From contig NZ_NSGG01000021.1 of the NCBI RefSeq assembly GCF_002295065.1, positions 19,136 to 83,135 on the forward strand: DNA of 64,000 bases, in the 5' to 3' direction. Of this stretch, positions 9,027 through 20,100 are shown piece after piece (position 1 is the stretch's first letter; each line of letters begins with the position of its first letter). Under the pieces are notes generated by a model that worked only from the letters and a program-made list of their open reading frames with translations, was not told where the DNA came from and made no database searches. This DNA comes from Mesorhizobium sp. WSM3859. GTDB taxonomy: Bacteria > Pseudomonadota > Alphaproteobacteria > Rhizobiales > Rhizobiaceae. Made by a program: the position numbers and the translations under genes.

Positions 9027-10037
9027 ATGAAGGACAGTTCGGCTAACACCTCGCTGATCATTTGCGCCCATACCCTGGAGCGGTGGCAGGATCTCTTGGA
9101 GTCGGTGGCATCTGTGCGTCGACTGGAACCCCCGCCTGATGAGATAGTCGTCGTCGTCGATCACAATGCGGAGCTCAAAGCGCGCGCCGAAGCTCAGTTC
9201 GTTGACCTCCTCGTCATCGAAAACCGAAACCGCAGGGGGCTTTCGGGGGCGCGCAACTCGGGGATTGCAGCGTCACGCGGTTCGTTGATCGCGTTTCTCG
9301 ACGACGATGCCATCGCGGAACCGCGATGGCTCGCGTATATGAGCAGCCATTGCGATCGGCCTGAAGTGCTTGGTGCAATGGGCCGCATCGAGCCGCTTTG
9401 GCTGGGACCTCGGCCGCGCTGGTTCCCGGACGAATTCCTTTGGGTCGTGGGCTGCACGTATCTGGGCCATCCGGATAAGGTTGGTCCCGTGCGAAGCCTG
9501 CTCGGCTGCGGCATGTGCCTGCGGCGGGAGGTTTTTGAAAAAGTGGGGGGCTTCAATGCTGCATTGGGCCGAACCCAAAAGAGCCTGCCTATGAGCGGCG
9601 AGGAGACCGAACTCTGCATCCGCGCCCGAAAGGCAATCCCAGCTGGCGAGTTCATCTTCGAGCCCCGCGCGGTTGTCCGGCACAGAATTCCAGCGAAGCG
9701 GTTGACCCAGAGGTATTTTTGGCTGCGCTGCTATGCCGAGGGCCTCTCGAAAGCCTATATGTCCGCGCTCCTGCGCTCACGACAGGCGCTGTCCGCTGAA
9801 CGGACCTACGTCTGGCGCGTGCTTTCACGCGGCGTCGTTCGCGGTTTCGGTGACGCCATTTTGCGGGCCGACGCAGAAGGGTTGGGACGCGCCTTTGCGA
9901 TCACGGCAGGCCTTGCCTGTTCAATCGGCGGGTTCATCATCGGCAAGCTAGAAACTGTTGCGAACCCGATCAACCTGCCATGGCGCCAAAAATCTGCGTT
10001 TAGGCCTAGAATAAGGGCTTTGACGCGCTTTCGCTGA
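9027..10037 (+). CDS. Family 2 glycosyltransferase
   Basis: A 336-residue GT-A enzyme. It shows SLIICAHTLERWQDLLESV at the N-terminus, GARNSGIAASRGSLIAFLDDDA with the DDD metal site near residue 95, and GCGMCLRREVFEKVGGF, a common acceptor-side motif of GT2 enzymes. No N-terminal membrane segment is seen; a weakly hydrophobic stretch lies near residues 290-310. The ATG at 9027 has a GAAGAGA box upstream and starts the conserved domain at once, so it is preferred over the upstream in-frame start at 8949. Sugar donor and acceptor are unknown; the locus suggests exopolysaccharide assembly. Confidence 0.85.
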   Translation: MKDSSANTSLIICAHTLERWQDLLESVASVRRLEPPPDEIVVVVDHNAELKARAEAQFVDLLVIENRNRRGLSGARNSGIAASRGSLIAFLDDDAIAEPRWLAYMSSHCDRPEVLGAMGRIEPLWLGPRPRWFPDEFLWVVGCTYLGHPDKVGPVRSLLGCGMCLRREVFEKVGGFNAALGRTQKSLPMSGEETELCIRARKAIPAGEFIFEPRAVVRHRIPAKRLTQRYFWLRCYAEGLSKAYMSALLRSRQALSAERTYVWRVLSRGVVRGFGDAILRADAEGLGRAFAITAGLACSIGGFIIGKLETVANPINLPWRQKSAFRPRIRALTRFR

Positions 10038-10405
10038 CGCCCCCGACAGTTGGCGCATGGCCTGCCTTTTCCTGGCCGGCATCTTTTTTCCTCCTTACTG
10101 GTCGAGGCCGGGAACGCCGTGGTTGCTGACCGGCGAAAAATGCCACTGAAATCGGAACAGAACGGCCGGATCATCTCGGAACGGTGGCCGAGAGCGGCAG
10201 CGATGAGACGGCTCCGGCGGGGTTCCCGCTTAGCATTGTCGCGATTTTCGCTGATATTCAGTGCTGAGCCACGGAACCAGACCGGCCGACCGTGACGGTC
10301 GAGGAGCTTGCGTCCCCCGGGAGTAGAAGGTACCAGTCGCTTGACCGCTAGGCTAAGGGGAGCGTCAAGGACAGGTCGGTGCAGTGCACCACAAAGGATC
10401 AAACA
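10038..10405. other. Spacer, no supported gene
   Basis: About 370 bases between the glycosyltransferase and the broken membrane-protein gene. No motif, hairpin or RNA gene was recognised. Confidence 0.45.
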
Positions 10406-10950
10406 ATGATTCTCAGCACGCATGCGTTGGTCGGGGCGGCGCTCGGTAGCTTGCTGCCCGCGAATCCGGGTACAGCCCTAGCGTTGGGGTTTGCGAGCCA
10501 TTTCGCCCTCGATGCGATCCCCCATTGGGATTATCCGATCCGTTCCTCTTCGTTGAGCCTCAGGATCGACGCGCCTGTCCAGCTTGATAGAGCGCTGTTG
10601 TTGGATGCTATGATCCTCGGTGCCGACGCGCTTGTCGGCGTCCTCGCGGCCGTCCTCTTGTGGGGTCGCCAGAAAACCAGTGGGCGATCCTGCTCGGCGC
10701 CAGTGGAGCCATGCTTCCCGACCCGTTGCAGGTCGTGCACGCTCGCTTTCCACGCGGGCCACTGCGGATGTTGCAACGCTTTCATTGTTGGATCCACGCT
10801 GATAAGCGGATCAGCAAACCATTCCCTCTGGGTGTGGTTTCACAGCTGACGTTAGTGGCCGTGGTGGTGTGGCTCACCGAAAAAGCCCATGATGGCGTGT
10901 TCAACAGCGCCGTCGCCGCCTTCTTCACCACAGTGCAAGGCCGGGGTTGA
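10406..10950 (+). pseudogene. Frameshifted DUF457/YdjM-like membrane protein
   Basis: The first frame starts MILSTHALVGAALGSLLP and carries ALGFASHFALDAIPHWDYP, a histidine-bearing pattern of small membrane proteins of the DUF457/YdjM type (predicted metal-dependent hydrolases). It leaves the family pattern after AAVLLWG. The family pattern resumes one frame over with ENQWAILLGASGAMLPDPLQVVH and runs to a stop at 10950, including the hydrophobic segment LTLVAVVVWL. The shift lies at a GGGG run (10661-10664); one extra G would restore a single protein of about 180 residues. It may be a real mutation or a sequencing error. Family name given with moderate confidence. Confidence 0.65.
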
Positions 10951-11798
10951 TTCGGACGCGATAGCCTCCTGGCGAAGCTCGCGGCATGGTCGAACCGCGG
11001 TAACGGCGCTATTCTGCTGCCCGGTTCAGTTCTCTTGACTGCGCGCTCCGCCCGACTGAAATCGTATCGGTCGTTCGAATGGTCTGGGGCTGATCGCTCC
11101 GATTTCGGCGCGAATCTGTGGCCCGACGAAGGGCCCCGGTCACATGGGCGAGTTCCTCGCGACTTGGAGCCGCGCCTGAGGCCGTGCGGCCGCCGCCGGC
11201 ATACTGCTGTGACTGACTGGAATGAGCTTTCGTTGCGCGATCGTTCTTGACGCCTGGAGGACAAAGGCGGGTGAGTCCAGATCAGGCTCAGCGCGCCGAT
11301 CGCAGGTTCCGAGCCGGCCGAAACGGCGGGCGCGATCCAGTTTTCAGATGCAGGCGTTCAAAAGAGAGAGTTGATAAGGTTAATTCGGCCTCATTCTCGC
11401 CGCAAAAGGTGTTAGTGTCCGGCAAGTTGCATAAATCTGTTACAATCCGATGGTTGTATATGTACAAAGCTACACGCGGACGAAAGTGAAGCCGGAAAAT
11501 TTCGCGTTTAACTTGATGGCATTGGAATAATAAAACAAAAAAACAATAAGATGAGGGATACGGTATGGTAATTCTATTCGGAAACTTGGCGGAACGTCCG
11601 AATGACAAATCGCGTCCTTACCGATCAGGCCGCGGCGCGAACGGTCCAAGGCCTTGCTCACGTCGGCAACGAAAGTTTCCAAGTCTCCACTGCCTTTAAA
11701 TCAGTTCGCGCTCGTAGCTGCGAGCATGCGTTATCTGGCGCGCCTTGGCGATGTGCAGCAGTGGCATTGTCTGCGTCAATCTCAATGAGGATTACGGA
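10951..11798. other. Spacer, partly AT-rich, upstream of the glycanase gene
   Basis: No gene is supported. Bases 11350-11600 are markedly richer in A+T than the surroundings and include A-runs near 11534-11550. This is the likely promoter and leader region of the GH16 gene, though no defined operator was recognised. Confidence 0.45.
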
Positions 11799-13319
11799 AT
11801 GGCCCTTTCGGCACCTGCAGGTTATAGCTCGAGCGATCAAGTCTTCGAGGAAAGCTTCTCAGGGACTGCACTCGACAGCCATTGGCATACCTACATCACC
11901 AGCAATGCCGCTAACGGTTGGGCCTGGAACAGCAACGGATCGGGCGGGAGCACTGCCGGGGGCCCGTACAACGCCGACTACGATATGCCGGGCCAGGTGT
12001 CCGTGAGCAATGGGCTGTTGGATCTCGCGGCGATCAAGCAACCGATCACGGCCCCCAATCAGGGTTCGATAACGACTTTTCCGATCACGTCCGGCGCGGT
12101 CAGCAGCTACGGCAATTTTGAATTTGATGGCGGCCACCTTCAGATCAGCATGAAGGCGCCCAGCGGCGACGGAGCATGGCCAGCCCTCTGGCTAATGCCA
12201 GGGCAGGGTGCAGGCAGCAGCGGCGACAATTTCGAAATCGATATGCAGGAAGGCGGATTTACTGGTTCAGGGCCTGCAAACCAGGCATTCTCGTACCACC
12301 TTCACACGCCATCCGGCACATTTGGCGGTGTCGTCAATACCGGCATCGACCTCACGGCGGGGTTCCATACATACGCTATCGACTGGGAGCCCGGTCAGTC
12401 GATCACCTGGTATCTCGATGGGAATCAGATCGCGCGGGTGACAAGCTCACAGGCCCCGATTCCTAACGAACCGATGGAACTGATCATGAACAATGGGGTC
12501 GCGAATTCGAACGCGATCGGGTGGCATACGGCCCTGGATAGTTCCACCCCTTCATCGATGCAGATGCAGATCGACGAGATCCAACTCTATCAAAAGGCGG
12601 GCAGCGGCGACACCGTAACAGGCGCAAACGTCATCAATAATACGGGGACCACCTCTTCAGGCACGACCACCCCCACCAGCGATGGTGTTTTCTATGGTAC
12701 TGGCGGCGCCGACGTGATCCATGGAACCGCCGGCGCCGATACGATGGTCGGCTATGCCGGCAACGACACCTACTATGTTGACAATGCGGGCGACAAGGTG
12801 ACCGAGGCGGTAGGTGGCGGCATTGACAAGGTTCTCGCTTCGGTGAGCTATGCGCTTTCAGCCGGTTCGGAGGTCGAGCTTCTAGCCACCACGAACCCTT
12901 CCGCAATCAACCTGACAGGCAACGAGTTCGCCCAGACCATTCAGGGCAATGCCGGCGCCAATATCATTAACGGTGGCGGCGGCAATGATGTGCTCACCGG
13001 TTTTGGCGGTAGGGACACCTTCGTTTTCAGCACCGCGCTTGGCACCGGGAACGTCGCCAAGATCACTGACTTCACGGTTTCGAAAGACAAAATTCAACTC
13101 GACCACACCGTGTTTTCGGAACTCCATTCGGGCAAACTGGCAGCCGCTGCGTTCTCCAATGGCACGGCTGCGCATGATACTTCCGACCATATCATCTACG
13201 ACAGCTCGACCGGTGGCCTCTACTACGACAATGACGGTCACGGAGGCGCATCCCAGATTCAGTTCGCCACCCTTTCTCCGGGCCTGTCGCTTTCGTCATC
13301 CTCGTTCTTTGTAGCCTGA
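11799..13319 (+). CDS. Secreted GH16 endo-beta-glycanase with RTX calcium-binding repeats (ExoK/ExsH-like)
   Basis: A 506-residue protein. Residues 10-265 form a GH16 beta-jelly-roll domain with the catalytic signature EIDMQE at about residues 146-151 (nucleophile and acid/base glutamates both present), preceded by GDGAWPALWLMP. From about residue 290 the protein has RTX-type glycine/aspartate repeats (GTGGADVIHGTAGADTMVGYAGND, GNAGANIINGGGGNDVLTG) and a C-terminal hydrophobic end, and it lacks a Sec signal peptide. This is the layout of type I secreted rhizobial glycanases that cut exopolysaccharide during maturation. The ATG at 11799 has a GAGGA box 8 bases upstream and is preferred over the frame start at 11745. 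Secretion by a PrsDE-type exporter is inference; none is in the window. Confidence 0.88.
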   Translation: MALSAPAGYSSSDQVFEESFSGTALDSHWHTYITSNAANGWAWNSNGSGGSTAGGPYNADYDMPGQVSVSNGLLDLAAIKQPITAPNQGSITTFPITSGAVSSYGNFEFDGGHLQISMKAPSGDGAWPALWLMPGQGAGSSGDNFEIDMQEGGFTGSGPANQAFSYHLHTPSGTFGGVVNTGIDLTAGFHTYAIDWEPGQSITWYLDGNQIARVTSSQAPIPNEPMELIMNNGVANSNAIGWHTALDSSTPSSMQMQIDEIQLYQKAGSGDTVTGANVINNTGTTSSGTTTPTSDGVFYGTGGADVIHGTAGADTMVGYAGNDTYYVDNAGDKVTEAVGGGIDKVLASVSYALSAGSEVELLATTNPSAINLTGNEFAQTIQGNAGANIINGGGGNDVLTGFGGRDTFVFSTALGTGNVAKITDFTVSKDKIQLDHTVFSELHSGKLAAAAFSNGTAAHDTSDHIIYDSSTGGLYYDNDGHGGASQIQFATLSPGLSLSSSSFFVA

Positions 13320-14095
13320 AACTGCTCTATGGATAACTAGGTCCAACCAGAGCCTGCTGTCGCCCACCAGACGGGTGGATCAACTGCACCTCCAGGCCTG
13401 TTTCATCATCCGTCGAGTGCAGATGCAGCGTTGAAAGGATCGTTGGCGCGCCGCCGTGGTTCAGCTTCAACGTGTCCGCGAGGTCGTAAACTCGTGGGCC
13501 TGAGAAGGTTGAGTCGGACCGATGTCGCCAATCGGTCGAGCCTCGACCGGCAGCACGACCCCAGCGTCTGAGACCGGCGGTTCGTACACGGCAGCCGTGG
13601 CAGAGCGGCTCAGCCGCTGTCCGGCGCGATCGCGTTGCTGAGCGCCGCCAATTTGAAGGGCGTGGCCGACCATCTTACAGCCCAACCAACCTGGCTAGCC
13701 CGCATAGACGCCGTCGGGCCAGGTGGACGCCCACAGGCCGATCAATTGACCACAAATTGCGACTACGTCGGAAATCCCGCAACTAACAATCGTGGCGACT
13801 GCCGACGCGGCTCCTTGAGTAAAGGACCGCCATCTCCGATCGTTTGTTCCGTGTGCCGAAACGACCCCTGTCTCGAAAGCTCGAGTGCGATCTTCTACCC
13901 CCATCGGTGATCTGCGCATCATGGCCCGCCCTGCTCTGGATTGACACCGACGATCTACGCCTAATGAGGTATTTGGAATTCGGCCCTCGTGGCGTAAGCT
14001 AATACAGTCAAATACGCTCTTTGACCATAGGAGAGTACCTCGAAAGTGCTACAGGTTGTTGATTTGTGTCATTCCGGCGTTGGAGGAGACTACCG
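13320..14095. other. Spacer, no supported gene
   Basis: About 780 bases. Short open frames exist on both strands but have no family motif. The last 100 bases, relatively AT-rich, should contain the promoter of the response-regulator gene. Confidence 0.45.
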
Positions 14096-14911
14096 ATGGC
14101 GAGGCAATCCTGTTTGACGTTACTTGTCGGGCCGAGCGGACTGCTCCGAGAAAGCCTAATCCGGATCTTGGATCCTTCAAACTTCCGCATTTCTTTATCG
14201 GCGGAGTCTGTCCGCGATCTTGTTCTAAAACCGCTGCCGAAACACCGATCTCTATTGCTCATAATCGATGTCGATGGCGATGGGGACAGTTCTGAATTGG
14301 AAAAAATCTCTGAATTTAAGGCAATTTATCCCGACAGTCACGTAGTGATTCTGGCAGACCGCTGTCAATCCGGCGACGTAGTGGCTGCTTTCCGTGCAGG
14401 AGCAAATGCTTATCTGACAAAACATACTGCTTATGATACTTTTGTAAAGTCCCTTGAATTGGTTGATCTTGGGCAATCCGTATTCCCTGCTGATGCCTTG
14501 TCGTTAATATCGTGTGAAAAGTTGAACTCTGAAGATAAGTCAAAGCAAGAGACAAGTGAACACGACGGTAACAGTCTGGAAGTGGGAGCGGTGGAGCTTT
14601 CGATGCTGTCACCTCGCGAAATTTGTGTTCTTGGTTGCTTGATTGAGGGCAAGTCTAACAAAATCATCGCGCGCAAGTTTCACATCGCCGACGCCACAGT
14701 GAAGGTGCACGTGAAGACGATTCTTCGAAAAATTCGGGTCCGCAACCGGACACAAGCTGCAGTTTGGGCCATGAACAACGGGTTGCTTGCAACTTTGTCT
14801 GGCCACGCCTGGGCAGGCAACCAAGATATGGCGCACCACCCTCACGATATGCTGGACCCAGTTGTTGAGGAACATACGGGCCGCCAATTCGAGGATCCGC
14901 ATCCTCTTTGA
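14096..14911 (+). CDS. LuxR/NarL-type two-component response regulator
   Basis: A 271-residue protein. The receiver-like domain (residues 1-120) keeps the central aspartate strand LLLIIDVDGDGD and the lysine in AYLTKHT, so phosphorylation is possible, though the acidic pair after the first strand is replaced by GPSG. The C-terminal half has a complete LuxR helix-turn-helix: LSPREICVLGCLIEGKSNKIIARKFHIADATVKVHVKTILRKI. The ATG at 14096 has GGAGGAG 8 bases upstream, which decides the start. Base composition is clearly more AT-rich than the neighbours, a hint of separate origin. With a GH16 gene upstream, control of exopolysaccharide or surface functions is plausible but unproven. Confidence 0.85.
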   Translation: MARQSCLTLLVGPSGLLRESLIRILDPSNFRISLSAESVRDLVLKPLPKHRSLLLIIDVDGDGDSSELEKISEFKAIYPDSHVVILADRCQSGDVVAAFRAGANAYLTKHTAYDTFVKSLELVDLGQSVFPADALSLISCEKLNSEDKSKQETSEHDGNSLEVGAVELSMLSPREICVLGCLIEGKSNKIIARKFHIADATVKVHVKTILRKIRVRNRTQAAVWAMNNGLLATLSGHAWAGNQDMAHHPHDMLDPVVEEHTGRQFEDPHPL

Positions 14912-15069
14912 TCCAGCACTCATCTTGAGCAAGAACGTCAGCCAGAAGGGGTTTGGGGGCGACACCCCTCTGGCAGAGCCGAGGCGAACGGCAAATGCGT
15001 AACGTCATTTCTGCTAATATGAAGCGTCTCGTAAAATCGCTCGCGTGACCAACCTGGGAGGATGCGATC

Positions 15070-15597
15070 ATGAAGATTTCATCACGATCTAATGGCCGAT
15101 CAATGCTCATTGTGTTCGGCCGCACGCAGCCCTTGTGTCTGGAGGCGCGGTCTTCGCTGCGGAGGGCCAGGAGGGCGTAAAGACGCCCCCCGTTCTGACG
15201 ACTGATAGCAAGGACCTGAAGTGAGCAGGACATTGGCGACTTGCCGCCTGGCGCCAAGGTCGCCGTTCTGGCGCAATCCGGTAACTGGAGTGTTGCCCGC
15301 GTGAAGTTCCCGCCCCATTACGTCGTGCCTCCGCACAGCCATCCTAATGCCGAGGCCGTGTGGCTGATCAGCGGTCAGGTCGGGTTCGGCTTCGGGGATA
15401 AGCTCGACAAGACCGGACCGTGGCTCAAGCCGGGAGCTTTTTTCGTGTTACAACCTGGCGGCATGCATTACGTGTGGACCGGAGACGACGGCGGCGTCAT
15501 TGACGTTCAGGTCAGTGCCCCCGGTGGCATCACATTCGCCAACCCGGCTGACGCTCCGAGCTGCGCGGATAGCGATGATGGGGCAGGGCGCTCGTGA
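15070..15597 (+). pseudogene. Broken secreted cupin-domain protein
   Basis: The plus strand encodes a cupin core (VARVKFPPHYVVPPHSHPNAEAVWLISGQVGFGFG and LQPGGMHYVW) with the metal-binding His pattern HSHPNAE. Upstream, the signal-peptide end AALVSGGAVFAAEG and the linker KTPPVLTTDSKDLK are still recognisable, but the frame is interrupted by a TGA (15222-15224) where Trp is expected (TGG to TGA) and a one-base shift follows. A further shift separates the ATG at 15070 from the signal peptide. The protein was once an exported single-cupin protein of about 170 residues. A shortened product from a TTG at 15241 is possible but lacks an obvious ribosome-binding site. Confidence 0.7.
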
Positions 15598-16090
15598 GGC
15601 AAAGGTCGGTGTTTCTCGGCATGGAGCAATTCGGGGGATACCGGACCTCGTTCGGCATCATATGTTAACGGCGTCCAAATTGGAGGCAGAGGCTTGCCTT
15701 GCAAAAGCGGCCCGACAGTTCCGCGTTGGGGTGCGTTGGTAGGAACCGCCGGGCCTAACCGACTCGGCACGGGAGAGTCGGCTATAAGCGAAGGCCAAAT
15801 TATCGTTCTGCATGATGATAACTTTTGATGTCTTTCCACCGGTTTCACCGACCCGGATAAATCCAAAGGCCAGATGCCCCGCCCCGAATCCGCGAGCAGC
15901 CCGGCCGGCAGCAGTGCGGAGCCGCAAGCCCGGCCCCTTGACCGGTGGCGCAATTCGGACATGCACCGGCTGAAGGTATTTTATCAGCGGTCTCTAATAT
16001 CTCCGCCATGTGAACGGATGACGCGTATCAGCCCGGGACATCAGGTCCGGCATCGATTTTGCTTCACCATCTTGGGGGCGGAGCGAGACG
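15598..16090. other. Spacer, no supported gene
   Basis: About 490 bases. Nothing was recognised apart from the ribosome-binding site of the following small gene. Confidence 0.45.
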
Positions 16091-16324
16091 ATGGTACTTT
16101 CACGAGACCTGTTCGAATCTGACATAACTTTTCATTGCCCGGAGTGCGAAACCGCGGTGGTCCGGAAAGGATCGTGGATCAAGAGTGCCAAGGTCTTCAT
16201 CTGCGACACGTGCAACGCACAAACCCGTCTTACATACGGACTCAAACTCGCGATCTCTGATGCGCATCTGCGTCCCAGTGCACAAGCTCGCGTGCCAATG
16301 CAAAGAAAGCCAGGCCGGCAATAA
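16091..16324 (+). CDS. Small zinc-ribbon protein
   Basis: A 77-residue protein with two CxxC knuckles (CPEC and CDTC) about 22 residues apart and RKGSWIKSAKVF between them, a classical zinc ribbon. Similar short proteins are common and uncharacterised in rhizobia. A GGAG box lies about 8 bases before the ATG. The C-terminal 20 residues are basic and low-complexity. DNA, RNA or protein binding cannot be distinguished. Confidence 0.65.
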   Translation: MVLSRDLFESDITFHCPECETAVVRKGSWIKSAKVFICDTCNAQTRLTYGLKLAISDAHLRPSAQARVPMQRKPGRQ

Positions 16325-17111
16325 GGCAATGCGCGACGAGTTGCGCCTTGTCGCGGGACTCCCATCTTGGCAAACATATATTCACGATGCCTCGCGGACT
16401 GCAGAGCCGCAGCAGCCTCGCTCAGTTGTGCTCACCCTTTGAGCTATCCAACCCGCTAGCTGACTGTGGGGTGCGTATGTGGATTGGGACGGATTATCAT
16501 GTAGTTAACGGGGTTCGTGTGCAAATCCTGCGCGCGCATGTTCTACTTTTCTTCCGTTTTCTTTTGCACGAGAGGCCGCTATAGGGCTCGCGAGAGGAGC
16601 GGCGCGTTTCTCCGTCAGGTGGCAGGATGTCGGCCACGGGGGGTCGCCCCCAGCCTTTAAATTAGTTCTACATTCCACCATTCGCCTGGGGTTCCTGCAA
16701 GCTTTTCGAACTTTCTTGGTCGCGCCTCAGCCAGAATTGCTTATGCTCATCGGTAAATCAGACCACTGAAATCGGTTTTAGGAAATATTGAAGGACGCGT
16801 GACCTCGCAGGTCGTCAACGTCAGCCTGAAACGCATTTAGTTCTACGTGTTGAATAGCAGCTATGCGCTCGCCTGGACCATTCCGTTGGCCTCGCGCTCT
16901 TGGTATCCCAAACATCCGTTTGGCAGCCGCCGCTCGCGTGTTCTAAGCTCTCTTCGTGCACGCAAAGCTGTTCTGCACGACGGACTACCGGGAACCAATC
17001 GGCCAATTCCGCGTTTTTAGCCTTGCGGTGGATTGTATACGTCGCCACCCGGGGTGGGGATTTCATCTAGCATCAGTTCCTTCACAAAACCGCTGGGCTG
17101 GGAGTGGCACT
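16325..17111. other. Upstream region of the kinase operon
   Basis: Nearly 800 bases without an intact gene. It contains a short pseudogene fragment (16671-16769) related to 25210-25317. The promoter of the two-kinase operon should lie in the last few hundred bases; no EcfG-type motif was found. Confidence 0.45.
16671..16769 (+). pseudogene. C-terminal gene fragment related to 25210-25317
   Basis: In the frame ending at TGA 16767-16769 the translation reads STIRLGFLQAFRTF, then APQPELLMLIGKSDH. It matches STIRDRLGFLEAFRTF and SPQPELRVLVDKAGH at the second locus. The DNA also matches over about 55 bp (16686-16740 against 25228-25282). The parent family was not recognised, and no start codon with a ribosome-binding site is attached. 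Confidence 0.55.
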
Positions 17112-20100
17112 GTGAGCGTGCAGGCATCAAGAGCGCAACTCGACCGTCGTCAAATTCTCAATTCGTTAAAGGCCTTTAGGCGAGGCGACTTTTCCGTCCG
17201 AATCGACAACGTCTATGAAGGTATCGATTCCGATATTGCCGATGCCTTCAACCAGATCGTCGAACTGAACGATCAGGTCACGAAGGAATTTGAGCGACTG
17301 AGCAGGGTCGTCGGCAAGGACGGAAGGATCGGCGAGCGGGGCCACGTCCGCAATGCCACCGGTAGCTGGGAATCAAGTGTCAGGTCGGTCAACGACCTCA
17401 TCGAAGACATGGTCCAACCGACCGCGGAAGTGGCTCGCGTCATTGGCGCGGTCGCAAAAGGCGATCTGTCCCAAACGATGATGGTCGAAATCGACGGCCG
17501 ACCGCTGCGCGGCGAGTTCCTGCGCATAGGCAAAATCGTCAACACAATGGTGGGACAGCTGGCCTCTTTTGCCTCCGAGGTGACCCGCGTCGCGCGAGAG
17601 GTTGGCACGGAGGGAAAGCTTGGCGGACAGGCACGGGTGAAGGGCGTTGCCGGCACATGGAAGGATCTGACCGACAACGTCAACGCCATGGCCACCAACC
17701 TCACGGGTCAGGTGCGCAACATCGCCGAAGTGACCACCGCGGTCGCTTCAGGCGACTTGTCGAAGAAAATCACCGTCGACGTGAAGGGCGAAATCCTCGA
17801 GCTCAAGAACACCATCAACACGATGGTCGACCAGCTTAATTCCTTCGCATCGGAAGTGACGCGCGTGGCGCGCGAGGTCGGCACCGAAGGCAAGCTCGGA
17901 GGCCAGGCCCGTGTCGAAGGCGTCGGCGGCACCTGGAAGGACCTGACGGACAACGTCAACTCCATGGCGGAAAACCTGACCGGCCAGGTCCGCAACATCG
18001 CCGAAGTAACTACGGCAGTGGCTCTGGGGGATCTCTCGAAGAAGATCACCGTCGACGTGAAGGGCGAAATCCTCGAGCTCAAGAACACCATCAACACGAT
18101 GGTCGATCAGTTGAACTCCTTCGCTTCGGAGGTCACGCGTGTCGCGCGCGAAGTCGGCACTGAGGGCAAGCTCGGCGGTCAGGCCCAAGTGCGTGGCGTT
18201 GCCGGCACGTGGAAAGATCTGACCGACAACGTCAACTCGATGGCCGAGAACTTGACCGGTCAGGTGCGCAATATCGCCGAAGTCACGACTGCGGTTGCCT
18301 CTGGCGATCTGTCGAAAAAGATCACTGTCGCCGTTCAGGGCGAGATTCTCGAGCTCAAGGACACCATCAACACGATGGTCGACCAGCTGAATTCGTTCGC
18401 CTCGGAAGTGACGCGCGTGGCGCGCGAGGTCGGCACGGAAGGCAAGCTCGGTGGCCAGGCCGAGGTGAAAGGCGTCGCCGGCACCTGGAAGGACCTGACT
18501 GACAACGTCAACCTGATGGCGGCCAACCTGACGGGCCAGGTTCGAAACATCGCAGAGGTGACGACGGCCGTCGCCCGAGGCGACCTTTCCAAAAAGATCA
18601 CCGTCGACGTCAAGGGCGAAATCCTCGAGCTCAAGGACACCGTCAATACGATGGTCGACCAGCTGAATTCCTTTGCCTCCGAGGTGACGCGCGTGGCTCG
18701 CGAGGTCGGATCGGAAGGCAAGCTTGGCGGCCAGGCCCACGTGGAAGGCGTTGGCGGCACATGGAAAGACCTGACCGACAACGTCAACGCCATGGCCGGA
18801 AATCTGACCGTGCAATTGCGCGACGTTTCCAAGGTGGCAACCGCGATCGCCACCGGCGACCTGACGCAGAAGATCACCGTCGATGCATTGGGAGAAATCC
18901 TGCAGATCAAGGACGTGATCAACACGATGGTTGATCAGCTGAACTCCTTTGCCTCGGAAGTGACGCGCGTGGCGCGCGAGGTCGGTTCGGACGGCAAGCT
19001 CGGTGGCCAGGCGCAGGTTCGAGGCGTGGCCGGCACCTGGAAGGACTTGACCGACAATGTGAACGCCATGGCTGCCAACCTGACCGGCCAGGTGCGCAAC
19101 ATCGCGGATGTGACGACAGCCGTGGCGCTTGGCGACCTTTCCAAGAAGATCACCGTCGACGTGAAGGGCGAAATCCTCGAACTCAAGTCGACCATCAACA
19201 CCATGGTCGACCAGTTGAATTCCTTCGCAGGCGAGGTGACGCGTGTGGCGCGCGAAGTCGGCACCGAAGGAAAGCTCGGCGGTCAGGCTCAGGTGCGAGG
19301 GGTGGCCGGAACCTGGAAGGATCTCACCGACAATGTGAACTCGATGGCCGAGAACCTTACGGGCCAGGTGCGCAACATCGCCGAAGTGACGACGGCGGTC
19401 GCGCGAGGCGACCTCTCCAAGAAGATCACCGTCGACGTGAAGGGCGAAATCCTCGAGCTCAAGTCGACCATCAACACCATGGTCGACCAGTTGAACTCTT
19501 TCGCAGGCGAGGTGACGCGTGTCGCGCGCGAGGTCGGCACGGAAGGCAAGCTCGGCGGTCAGGCCGAGGTGCGAGGCGTAGCAGGCACCTGGAAGGATCT
19601 GACCGACAACGTCAACCTGATGGCGACCAATCTGACAAACCAGGTGCGTGGCATCGCCGACGTCGTGACGGCAGTGGCTCAGGGCAATCTCAAGCGCAAG
19701 CTGACGGTCGATGCGAAGGGTGAAATCGCCTCCCTCGCGGACACCATTAACGGCATGATCGAGACCCTCGCCACCTTCGCCGACCAGGTGACCAACGTCG
19801 CGCGCGAAGTGGGCATCGAGGGCAAGCTCGGAGGGCAGGCGCGGGTGCCTGGTGCAGCCGGTCTCTGGCGCGACCTGACGGACAACGTCAACCAGCTGGC
19901 CGCCAATCTGACGACCCAGGTGCGCGCCATCGCAGAAGTCTCGACCGCCGTGACAAAGGGCGATCTGACCCGCTCGATCAGTGTCGAGGCCTCGGGCGAA
20001 GTCGCGGCGCTCAAAGACAACATCAATGAGATGATCCGCAACCTCAAGGACCAGACGCTGAAGAACGCAGAGCAGGACTGGCTGAAGACCAATCTCGCTC

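Noticed and set aside
16490..16540. T-arm-like sequence GGGTTCGTGTGC near 16510
   Set aside because: No pairing acceptor stem or D arm can be drawn around it.
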